In this document: piece after piece, positions 29,921-37,468 of the stretch
Layout of the letters: each line of letters begins with the position of its first letter
Numbering within the stretch: position 1 is the stretch's first letter
Assembly: GCF_001294205.1 (NCBI RefSeq)
Contig: NZ_LAQT01000002.1
Coordinates: 186,001 to 250,000 of the forward strand
Length of the DNA: 64,000 nt
Source of the DNA: Amantichitinum ursilacus
Lineage (GTDB): Bacteria > Pseudomonadota > Gammaproteobacteria > Burkholderiales > Chitinibacteraceae
Reading direction: 5' to 3'
Translations under genes and position numbers: made by a program
The notes under the pieces: generated by a model
The model's database searches: none
What the model was told of the DNA's origin: nothing
What the model saw: only the letters and a program-made list of their open reading frames with translations

Positions 29921-30112
29921 TTATGCAGCATTCAAGTAGGGTCGGCTAGCAATAGGGTGTTCTTTGAGGTCCGTAATCAGCTTAACCGTGGTGTCAATAT
30001 AGAAGTCGACTGTTCCTGTTTTCTGGCCAATCTGGATGGCACGGCGCTTGCGCTCGCATGGCGGTTCTTGTTCCCGGCCACGGAGGATATAAGCTGGCGT
30101 TCTGCGTTTTAA
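29921..30112 (-). pseudogene. Possible gene remnant
   Basis: A minus-strand frame ending at 29921 encodes a protein-like C-terminus (VDFYIDTTVKLITDLKEHP, then IASRPYLNAA and stop). Its upstream part runs into the opposite gene at 30179, so a complete gene cannot exist. It may be the tail of a lost gene. I do not recognise it. Confidence 0.25.
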
Positions 30113-30178
30113 TTGTTTCGCTCGGGTTAACGAAAAAACTGCGACGAATCGTTCATCACTGGAATGTAGGGAGAATTT

Positions 30179-30592
30179 ATGGATGATTGGGACGTTTTGA
30201 CCGAAGCCACCATTGACGCTATTCGGATTGAGTCGACGAAGCAGGAAATCCGGATTGATGTGACATGTAGGTGGGAGGGCGAGAAGCGCAGGCAAATTGT
30301 TGCCCAAGGGGTTGATGATTTCGTGGTCGACGATATGCGGCTGTTAAACATTATTGACCGCGCTGCGAGACTCGATGCGAGCGGTGGTCAGGAGACAGAA
30401 ACTGCAAGGCGCTTATTCTTTATGATGCGGGGGCGGGAGCCCGATACCAGCGATCTGCAATGGCCCGTGCTCCAGGAGAAACTGGACCGTATCCGGACGG
30501 GGGCTCTGTTTTTTATGGAACTTGAGCCTGTCTACGGCGCCACCGTGTTGGTGCTGGCAGAGCGCGTTCAATTGCTGGCAATTGAGGGCTAA
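30179..30592 (+). CDS. Hypothetical protein
   Basis: This is a 137-residue acidic protein with a ribosome binding site (gggag) before ATG 30179. An N-terminal beta-rich part (EIRIDVTCRWEGEKRRQIVAQG) is followed by a helical region. It resembles small immunity-type or regulatory proteins in size and charge, but no family is recognised. Its stop overlaps the stop of the opposite gene by four bases. Confidence 0.55.
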   Translation: MDDWDVLTEATIDAIRIESTKQEIRIDVTCRWEGEKRRQIVAQGVDDFVVDDMRLLNIIDRAARLDASGGQETETARRLFFMMRGREPDTSDLQWPVLQEKLDRIRTGALFFMELEPVYGATVLVLAERVQLLAIEG

Positions 30593-31146
30593 ATGCCTTG
30601 CTTGCGTCTGGACAAATCGCCGCGCCAGAAAATGATATCAAGATCAACCCGCCACACGCCTTCGCTCTTCGCCAACTTGTCTGCATAGTTCTGAAATTGT
30701 TTGCTCTGTGGCGCGTCAAGGCGACTTACTCCTCGCCAGCGCGGAAGTTTGCCTCGACCGGCCTTTTGCTTTAGTTCACGGGCCACATGGCTATCAAGCG
30801 GCACTTCAAAAAATTGACCGATCTCAGATAATTGAAAGTCTTCGCAAACCCATCGATTGTAGAGACAATCCCGCAAAAAAATATTAAGAAACTTACGTGC
30901 GGTGCCCCAATGCAGCTTGACCTCGTTGCGATACTGCTCTGTGATCCCATCCAGCAATTTTGCAAACTCCTCTGCATCGCAATTGATAAATTTGCTGAGG
31001 TCGATCTGCGCAAGAAAGAGGCGAGCAGGCGCAATGGTTCCTTTTTTAGCCATGCCGCGTATGGTGGAAGGTCCGATCGCTGAGTTCGCAATTCGGCAAC
31101 GAAGTTTGTTTCGATACTCGTCTTTCAAGACGTACTTTTCTGTCAA
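30589..31146 (-). CDS. Hypothetical protein, possible OGG-like helical fold
   Basis: This is a 185-residue basic protein. The central part (HWGTARKFLNIFLRDCLYN, then FFEVPLDSHVARELKQ) and the end (LPRWRGVSRL, RVDLDIIFW) resemble bacterial proteins of OGG/HhH-GPD-like fold, in which a late Asp is catalytic. I can see the final Asp-containing strand but no clear helix-hairpin-helix, so the relation is tentative. It is convergent with the previous gene and transcribed from about 31160. Function is unknown. Confidence 0.5.
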   Translation of the reverse strand: MTEKYVLKDEYRNKLRCRIANSAIGPSTIRGMAKKGTIAPARLFLAQIDLSKFINCDAEEFAKLLDGITEQYRNEVKLHWGTARKFLNIFLRDCLYNRWVCEDFQLSEIGQFFEVPLDSHVARELKQKAGRGKLPRWRGVSRLDAPQSKQFQNYADKLAKSEGVWRVDLDIIFWRGDLSRRKQGI

Positions 31147-31323
31147 CGCATACTCCTCGAGTCAATGCCCACCAAGACATGATGCCTATCGTCGTCCGAT
31201 GGGCAATTCCGGGACGATGCCACGCTTCAGGACTGGTATCAGTTTTGCCATCCGCCCATGCCAGACGACGATCTACACCTGAAACCGGGGTAACGGTGAC
31301 GGTTAATAAAACTCGCAATGACC

Positions 31324-32436
31324 TCACCGTGTCATCACCGTTTCAATACTTTGCTCCTTGCGTGCATCCAACGGAAAATAGCTGATTTCACGCTTGTTGA
31401 AGTCAGTTTTCTTCAGATCAATCATTCTTAAAGACCGATTGAACATGGTGTGATAGTAATAGCGCAATGAAGCTGTATCCATTGCACTGCTCCATTGCGT
31501 GGAGCCTATCGTTTCATCTTTGGGCAGATTTGCTTTGGCATCCGTGGCGCCTAGTGGGATATCGAAGTTATCCAGAATCCGGAATGCTTCATTGACCGCT
31601 TTATATCCAGTATCCGGTTGGCGCACGGTATTGCGTAGCGCGGCGGCCCGGACAAAGCGCGAGGGCGGGGTGTAGTCGCCGGGCAGCCCGACCATGCCGT
31701 TGCCCGCGCCAAAAGGCGCCAATTCCAGATCACCCACTTTAATGGTCTGATTGGACTGCGGATGCAAACCGACGTAATTGCGCAGATTGGTCAGATGCCA
31801 TGGAAACTCTGGCGAATTCGTCAATACCCCGACCGGATCGTCATAGATGTTGAGCGAGCCGTGGGTGTATTCCAGCACGATGGTTTTGCCGCTGCGGTCG
31901 GTGATCATAAAATGCACCGGCGGCGCGATACCATGAAACGCCTGCAGGACGACGTCGGTCACGATGACGTCAGGCATATTTTTTCGCACCTCTTCGGTGG
32001 TGGCGAAGTTACTCAATAGCCAGGTCGGGACATCGGTCATTGCAAGCGTCTGATCTGCCTTCGCGGGATCATATTTCTGGCCCTCTTCGTAGCCGGGCAA
32101 GTACAGCGAAGACACGGTCAAACCTTTCTCATTCATGCCATCAGTAATGACCGGTGTCTGTACCAGGTTCAAGCCGACGATGCCGTATTTGCCCGTCCAG
32201 GCCAGCCCGGCCTTGCCATCCGGGGTAGCTGCTTTAAAGACATGCTGGCGTGGCACCACCATGATCTCGGAATCAAGGAAAAACGTACCCCATTCCATGG
32301 TTCGTGCCTGGATCGCAGAACCATCTTTAGCGACTAGCGTAATGCCGGTGCATGCGGCGGCGATGTTCGGGAGGCCGATCGTTAGATTTGCAGCGAGGCA
32401 CAGCCACGCGGCGACAGGACGGATTGTACGTTTCAT
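31324..32436 (-). CDS. Choloylglycine hydrolase family (Ntn) amidase, exported
   Basis: This is a 370-residue protein from ATG 32436. A signal peptide (MKRTIRPVAAWLCLAANLTI and on to AAA) ends exactly before Cys29, the expected N-terminal nucleophile of this Ntn-hydrolase family (CTGITLVAKDG). Further family landmarks are ARTMEWG near residue 45, GMNEKGL, and LTNSPEFPWHLTNL, where Asn and neighbouring residues shape the active site. It hydrolyses linear amides such as bile-acid conjugates, penicillin V or acyl-homoserine lactones in relatives. In this organism the substrate is unknown, and acyl amides are plausible. A perfect FNR-type site lies about 113 bases upstream. Confidence 0.87.
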   Translation of the reverse strand: MKRTIRPVAAWLCLAANLTIGLPNIAAACTGITLVAKDGSAIQARTMEWGTFFLDSEIMVVPRQHVFKAATPDGKAGLAWTGKYGIVGLNLVQTPVITDGMNEKGLTVSSLYLPGYEEGQKYDPAKADQTLAMTDVPTWLLSNFATTEEVRKNMPDVIVTDVVLQAFHGIAPPVHFMITDRSGKTIVLEYTHGSLNIYDDPVGVLTNSPEFPWHLTNLRNYVGLHPQSNQTIKVGDLELAPFGAGNGMVGLPGDYTPPSRFVRAAALRNTVRQPDTGYKAVNEAFRILDNFDIPLGATDAKANLPKDETIGSTQWSSAMDTASLRYYYHTMFNRSLRMIDLKKTDFNKREISYFPLDARKEQSIETVMTR

Positions 32437-32548
32437 GTTACAAGCGCTCCGGAACAAGGGCTGCCAAGGTTGGCGCCACCAGCTGCTCTGAAGTTGAGTT
32501 CACTACCTTGGCAATAGCAAGAATCCGAATTACCTGTTCGAGCATTAT

Positions 32549-32562
32549 TTGATGCATATCAA
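32549..32562. promoter_or_regulatory. FNR/ANR-type box
   Basis: TTGATGCATATCAA matches the FNR consensus TTGAT-N4-ATCAA perfectly. It lies in the 511-base gap between the divergent amidase gene (start 32436) and the universal stress gene (32948). Either or both may be its target. The rest of the gap holds no supported gene. Confidence 0.65.
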
Positions 32563-32779
32563 ATTTTCGCCAGGTCTCGACATCTTGCGGACAGCAATAT
32601 CGGTTTCGCGGAAAGGTTCATGGGGTGGGCATGGAGGGGGCGCAGGCGGTAAGGCATGCTGGCGTGGCGGCTATCCGGCAACCGCAGCGACACTGGAGGC
32701 GGTAACGGCGTGCTTGACTGGCCGCAGCCCAGGAATTTCGGCCCATGTTGAGGAATTCCTACCCCAAGTTGTGAATAAT

Positions 32780-32814
32780 TTGAGATAGATCAAATTTACT
32801 TGATATTTTCAAGT
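32780..32814. promoter_or_regulatory. Second FNR-like box and adjacent palindrome
   Basis: TTGAGATAGATCAA (32780-32793) differs from the FNR consensus at one position. Four bases later a perfect palindrome ACTTGA-TATTT-TCAAGT (32798-32814) has FNR-like half sites but a five-base spacer. The location, 134-168 bases before the first usp gene, suits oxygen-responsive control. Confidence 0.6.
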
Positions 32815-32947
32815 AAACCCGGCTGGTTTTGGCGCAGGCTGAATACATCCCCCGCGCTGCCGGTCATCGAGTACAGACCCCGAAATTTGAGCGACGGCGC
32901 CCCCGCCTGGCTTGTGAAGCCCGGCAAGCTCGCATCGGAGGTGTGTC

Positions 32948-33769
32948 ATGAACTACACCGCAATCACCGTTTTGCTTGGAACGGCACCGTCCCACCATCG
33001 GCTGCTGGAAGTTGTCTCGCAACTGGCCACGACATTTTCCGCCAGCGTCACTGGCGTGATCGCCAATCAACTTGAGCCACCCTATGGCGACGGGTTGGGC
33101 GTCATTGATCCATTTGCCTGTCGGCGCGAGACGCGACATCGCGAAGCGGTCGAAGCCGAGGCCGAATTTCATCATGTGCTTGAAGAGCAGATTCCGCGTC
33201 GCCGCTGCTGTATCGAGCTGGATGTGCCCTCGGTGGCAGAGGCGTTGGTGCGCCATGCCACGGGTGCTGATTTGCTTGTGGTGCAAGCGGGCGATTTTGC
33301 CGGGTTCGGTACGGCGGGCCTCGTCCTCAGTGAGCTGGTGATGCTGGCAGGACGGCCGGTCCTGGTATTGCCGGCCGAATTGCCGCCGGTTTCACTGGAG
33401 CGCGTGTTGGTGGGCTGGAAAGACACTCGCGAGACGCGACGGGCGATTGCCGATGCATTGCCGCTGTTGCGCCAGGCCGGCCATGTCACTCTGGCTGAAG
33501 TGGTCAGCGATCAAGGTGTGCCGGCAGCGCGCAGCCGCTTGATTGACGTCGCTGCGTGGCTAAGGCCACATGGCGTCCACGCGCATTACCGCATCGTTTC
33601 GGCCAACGAACATCCATTACTGGCTTTCAAGGATTTGATCAAAGAGATTGACGCGACGCTAATCGTCGGCGGTGCGTACGGTCATCACCGAGTGCGGGAA
33701 TGGGTATTAGGCGGGTTTACCCGCGACCTGCTGCTAAGTGGTGAACATTGCACACTGGTTTCGCATTAA
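32948..33769 (+). CDS. Tandem-domain universal stress protein
   Basis: This is a 273-residue cytoplasmic protein made of two Usp folds. The first (1-145) ends in RPVLVLPAE. The second ends in the nucleotide-binding signature with VGGAYGHHRVREWVLGGFTR near the C-terminus. A strong ribosome binding site (ggaggtg) precedes the ATG. Proteins of this shape are often induced by oxygen limitation or stasis, which fits the FNR-like sites upstream. The next gene is a paralogue 15 bases downstream. Confidence 0.9.
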   Translation: MNYTAITVLLGTAPSHHRLLEVVSQLATTFSASVTGVIANQLEPPYGDGLGVIDPFACRRETRHREAVEAEAEFHHVLEEQIPRRRCCIELDVPSVAEALVRHATGADLLVVQAGDFAGFGTAGLVLSELVMLAGRPVLVLPAELPPVSLERVLVGWKDTRETRRAIADALPLLRQAGHVTLAEVVSDQGVPAARSRLIDVAAWLRPHGVHAHYRIVSANEHPLLAFKDLIKEIDATLIVGGAYGHHRVREWVLGGFTRDLLLSGEHCTLVSH

Positions 33770-33784
33770 GCCCGGGAGCCCATC

Positions 33785-34609
33785 ATGACTTATACGTCGA
33801 TCATGGTTCATCTGGCCGCAGGCCAGGACAATGCAGCGCTTTTGCAAGCCGCCGCTTCACTGGCCCGGCATTTTCCAGCCCGGTTGATCGGGCTGGTAAC
33901 CGGCGTCAACCCGGTGGCTGTCATGGGCGGCCAAACAGTGGATGTACAGCCGTCTGCTCAAAAGAAAGCGTGGCTGGAGCAGCAGTTCGCCGCCTTGCAG
34001 GCGCAAATGGCCGCCCACACCGGGCTAGCCGCAGACCAGATGGAGCTGCGCTGCAATCACGAAGCGGTGCCGGCGCTGGAGTGGATTTGTCGCGAGTCCC
34101 GTGCAGCGGATTTGCTGATCTGTGCAGCGCCCAATCCCCGTAGCGTAGCCGCATTGGACCTGCCGCCGGGCGAACTGGCGATGCACGCCGGTCGGCCGGT
34201 TCTGATGGTCCCGCCCACGGTCTGCGAAATTGCGGTCAACCGGATCATGATTTGCTGGCAAGACAAACCCGAGGCGCGGCGGATTATTGCCAATGCCCTG
34301 CCGATTTTGTTGCTGGCCAATACCGTTACCGTCGTCGAAGTCGCCACCGAAGCCGAGGAGAAAGACGCAAGAGACCGCCTGCGCACCGTGACCCATTGGC
34401 TCAGAACGCATGACGTACGGGCCGAATACAAGTTGGATCATAGCGGCGCGCCGCACGCACCCACCCTGCGCAAGCTGGCACTGGATGTGGGCGCCGACCT
34501 GGTGGTGGCGGGGCTATATGGGCACAGCCGCGCCCAGGAGTGGGCAGCCGGCGGAGTAAGTCGCGACTTTCTTTTGCGTTGTGAGCAGTGTGTGTTATTG
34601 GCGCATTGA
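33785..34609 (+). CDS. Tandem-domain universal stress protein, paralogue
   Basis: This is a 274-residue double Usp protein clearly related to its upstream neighbour (shared RPVLMVPP-like first-domain end and the final AGLYGHSRAQEWAAGGVSRD). The two genes are adjacent and probably co-transcribed. Divergence is high, so the duplication is old. The likely role is stress survival through nucleotide binding. No specific partner is seen. Confidence 0.9.
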   Translation: MTYTSIMVHLAAGQDNAALLQAAASLARHFPARLIGLVTGVNPVAVMGGQTVDVQPSAQKKAWLEQQFAALQAQMAAHTGLAADQMELRCNHEAVPALEWICRESRAADLLICAAPNPRSVAALDLPPGELAMHAGRPVLMVPPTVCEIAVNRIMICWQDKPEARRIIANALPILLLANTVTVVEVATEAEEKDARDRLRTVTHWLRTHDVRAEYKLDHSGAPHAPTLRKLALDVGADLVVAGLYGHSRAQEWAAGGVSRDFLLRCEQCVLLAH

Positions 34610-34660
34610 GTGGCACACACGGGCGCACAGGGCAGACTTGACCAGTTCAGGGATCAAACC

Positions 34661-35275
34661 ATGAATCGTTTTTCGCGCTACATGCTTTTTGCCGCCGCGC
34701 TGTGCCTCGCAGGCCCCGATGCGCGGGCGGCATTGATCTCATTGGACAAATTCGCCCACGTTCCGCAGCAGCCGTGGACCGGCGAGCCCTATATCTACAA
34801 AGGACTGGCGTTCAGTTTTAGTGCGATGGGTTATGGCCAGGCGGGCGTTGACGGCTATTTTGGATACACGATTGTCGTGGACGTGCTGGCAGGACCAGTG
34901 GTTTTTGGTGGTGTCAGTCTGAACACCCAGCCGCTTGATGAGTATCAGACGCCAACCGATGCGGTTAGCGTCACCGGGTATCGCGACGGTGTTGCAGTTG
35001 GCAACGCTCGATTTGCGTTGCCGCCTGATCGCACTTTCCGTTTTTACACTTCGCCCTTTCGTGCAGCCATCGACCGGCTGGAGTTTGTGGGCGGCGACCG
35101 ATTTGGCACCCGTTATTCGTATTGGGCCATGAATGCGCTGGATATCAGCCCGGTGCCAGAGCCGCCGACCTATGCGATCGCCTTGGCGGGCCTGGCCATG
35201 CTGGCAATCAGCCGGCGCGCCCGCTCCCGTCCCAGGCATTTCAACGGCCAGCACGCAGCGCCACCGCTGGAATAG
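34661..35275 (+). CDS. PEP-CTERM sorted exported protein
   Basis: This is a 204-residue protein from ATG 34661 with a signal peptide (MNRFSRYMLFAAALCLAGPD, cleavage after ARA). The mature domain is beta-rich, with aromatic and Gly residues. The sorting end is PVPEPPTYAIALAGLAMLA followed by SRRARSR. It lies 51 bases after the second usp gene and may be read from the same promoter, though a separate promoter cannot be excluded. Confidence 0.85.
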   Translation: MNRFSRYMLFAAALCLAGPDARAALISLDKFAHVPQQPWTGEPYIYKGLAFSFSAMGYGQAGVDGYFGYTIVVDVLAGPVVFGGVSLNTQPLDEYQTPTDAVSVTGYRDGVAVGNARFALPPDRTFRFYTSPFRAAIDRLEFVGGDRFGTRYSYWAMNALDISPVPEPPTYAIALAGLAMLAISRRARSRPRHFNGQHAAPPLE

Positions 35276-35430
35276 CAGGTCGCCGATATCTGGCCAAGTG
35301 GAGCGTTGGCCGCTTTGCCTGCCGCATCCGGCATTTGCATGGCGAATCGTGGCAGGAATGCTATTAAGTATTAGCAACTTCTGATTAATTTCTTTTCGCG
35401 CACTGTTGCAGCGAAAAACAAGGGCATCCT

Positions 35431-36348
35431 ATGCACCGTTCCACCCGCGTCTGGTTTGCCCTGTTGCTGCTCTTTATCTTCCGTTCAAGTGCTGCGCAGT
35501 GCATCGGGGTGGTCACCGCTGGCGGCGGAAACCAGTTTTGGCAAGAAGTAGGGCGTGGCGCGAAATCTGCCGGCGCGCATCTGGGCGTCGACATTTATTT
35601 CCGCGGGCCGTTGGACGAAATGCACCCGGAAGCGCAGCACAAAATCATTGAAGCGGTCAGAAAACAGAATTGCCGCGCCATCGTCATCGCGCCAAGCAGC
35701 AGCGCCGTCAACGCACAAGTCGAGCAGTTCAGACAGCAGGGCATCCCTGCGGTATATATCGACCGCGATCCCGGTGGCGCCGCAATTCAGGCCTTTGTCG
35801 GTACTGATAACTTTAAAGCTGGCACTCGGGCGGGTTTGATCATGGCGGACAAACTGCACGGTCGCGGCACGGTCCTGCTGTTTCGTATGCAAGACGAGGT
35901 TGCGTCCACCCGTGACCGTGAACGCGGATTTCTTGAAGCTGCACGCGCGAGCGGGCTTCGCGTCATCGTGGGGCCCTACATAGGTTCAGATATCGGGGCG
36001 GCCAGGGTGAGGGCGGCCAATCTGCTTTCGTCGCTGGCCGAGCCGGTCAATGGTGTGTTCACCCCGAATGAGTCCGTCACCTTGGCGGTGCTCTCCGCCC
36101 TGCGCGGCGAGGCTGGATTGCTGGCACGCCACGAGTTGGTCTTTATCGGCTTCGATATCAACGATGAACTGACACGAGCCGTTATCCGTGGTCAGATTTC
36201 CGCGTTATTTGTTCAGCATCCGTGGCTTATCGGTTATCAGGGGGTCATCGCCGCTTACCATGCGGCCGCAAACGATCCAGCGTCGCCGATGGTCCGTGTC
36301 GATACCGGCGTGAACGTCATTTATCGGTCAGACCTCATCCCGCACTGA
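35431..36348 (+). CDS. Periplasmic sugar-binding protein (LacI/RbsB-like)
   Basis: This is a 305-residue protein with a signal peptide ending near SSAAQ (residue 22). It has the periplasmic binding protein type I fold: VVTAGGGNQFWQEVGRGAK in the first strand and helix, IVIAPSSSAVNAQVEQF, AVYIDRDPGG, FVGTDNFKAG, and VFIGFDINDEL. Relatives bind sugars or autoinducer-2-like ligands for ABC import or for sensory partners. No ABC permease or ATPase is adjacent, so this is an orphan that may feed a distant transporter or a sensor. Confidence 0.83.
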   Translation: MHRSTRVWFALLLLFIFRSSAAQCIGVVTAGGGNQFWQEVGRGAKSAGAHLGVDIYFRGPLDEMHPEAQHKIIEAVRKQNCRAIVIAPSSSAVNAQVEQFRQQGIPAVYIDRDPGGAAIQAFVGTDNFKAGTRAGLIMADKLHGRGTVLLFRMQDEVASTRDRERGFLEAARASGLRVIVGPYIGSDIGAARVRAANLLSSLAEPVNGVFTPNESVTLAVLSALRGEAGLLARHELVFIGFDINDELTRAVIRGQISALFVQHPWLIGYQGVIAAYHAAANDPASPMVRVDTGVNVIYRSDLIPH

Positions 36349-36569
36349 CCCCATGACGGGCAGCGATGTCGTGGGCGATTGTTTGAAGCGAGAGCCCGCC
36401 CGCCGGGTGATTGGATTCTCGGAATGATCAACTCGGTTCTGCACCCAGCGTGATTCCATCTGTATGAGATATTTCGCAAAGGTGCTATCAGTTTGCTGCG
36501 CGTCAATTCAGGCGTAACGCCTGGCGCAGATATTCAAGTCCCTTCACGAGCAAGAAGCGGGCTTCAAAC

Positions 36570-36896
36570 ATGGCACCCTCCAGAAGACAGTTTCTAACGG
36601 CAGCCGGCGCCACCAAGGTGGTGAGGGCGTTTGGTCGCACAGGTCGCGGCGATTATAGTTGGGTCAATTCCGCTACCACTGGCCGTCCAGGCATTGGATT
36701 GAGTCAGGCCGCTGTAGCAGATACCTGTCTGGCATCGTTGCGTATATGCGAGAACGCCGACGGTCCACCTCAGGCGTTCGAGCCACGGAAAATTACCCGC
36801 AAAGCCGTCAAATTCGACGCCAGATTCTACGGCCTTGATCGGTCATGGGCGCTGCGGCAAATAGAGACAGCCAATTTGGAAAATGCCAGGCATTAA
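36570..36896 (+). pseudogene. Collapsed duplicate of the TorA-like reductase
   Basis: This 108-codon frame joins the Tat-signal start of the reductase gene downstream (SRRQFLTAAGAT, compare SRRHFLTAAGAT) directly to a part matching its residues about 770-855 (GLSQAAVADTCLASLR, FDARFYGLDRSWALRQ). Roughly 740 codons of the middle are missing. About 45 bases before the start are also shared with the intact gene (gatattca-gtcc..ttcac). It stops before the cytochrome c domain. The simplest reading is a tandem duplicate reduced by a large in-frame deletion. The product cannot bind the Mo cofactor. Confidence 0.8.
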
Positions 36897-36943
36897 CACG
36901 AACAACAATTTTTCAGATGTTTTTTTATTTGAGGATATACATC

Positions 36944-37261
36944 ATGTTCAAAAACGCATTTACATTGGTTTCGGCAGCGTCGTTGTTTTTGACGAGCTAC
37001 AGTTTCGCCGCCACGCCGGCGGAAATCGCCAAGGCGAATAACTGCCTTGCCTGTCACAGTGTCGATCAAAAAATTGTCGGCCCGTCGTACAAGGAAGTGG
37101 CCGCCAAATACAAAGGCAATAAAAAAGCCGAAGCTTTATTGATCGCCAAAGTTAAAAATGGTGGCTCGGGCAGCTTTGGCCCCATGCCGATGCCACCAAA
37201 TCCGCAGGTCTCGGATGCTGATCTGAAAACGCTGGTGAAGTGGATTCTGGCGCAGAAATAA
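36944..37261 (+). CDS. Class I cytochrome c (c551-like)
   Basis: This is a 105-residue periplasmic protein from ATG 36944, behind gaggat. The signal peptide ends at SFAA (residue 23). Haem attachment is CLACH near residue 33, and the Met ligand is probably in GPMPMPPNP. It lies between a collapsed reductase copy and the intact TorA-like reductase, so it is the likely electron donor to that enzyme. A longer in-frame start at 36845 is rejected because it lacks a signal peptide context. Confidence 0.9.
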   Translation: MFKNAFTLVSAASLFLTSYSFAATPAEIAKANNCLACHSVDQKIVGPSYKEVAAKYKGNKKAEALLIAKVKNGGSGSFGPMPMPPNPQVSDADLKTLVKWILAQK

Positions 37262-37274
37262 ATTGGCAAAAGCC

Positions 37275-37314
37275 AGCCCGGCGCTGCGTATTTAATACGG
37301 CAGGCCGGGCTTTT
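37275..37314 (+). terminator. Terminator after the cytochrome c gene
   Basis: AGCCCGGC (37275-37282) pairs with GCCGGGCT (37304-37311), enclosing a second imperfect helix (CTGC-GTAT / ATAC-GGCAG), and is followed by TTTT. Confidence 0.75.
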
Positions 37315-37468
37315 GATTTGACCGGATATTCTGATATTAACGCCGTTGCGGAAACAGCGTACGCAATAGAGAAAATTCGCAAAGCGCTAGCCAACTTGCG
37401 CCACATCAATGGATTTGTGAGGTCGTGCACGGATATTCAGGTCCTTCTTCACGTAGAGGGCGCACAGC

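Noticed and set aside
32549-32788. Plus-strand frame of 79 codons between the FNR-like boxes
   Set aside because: It starts with TTG on the first FNR box, is Gly-rich by chance, and has no ribosome binding site.
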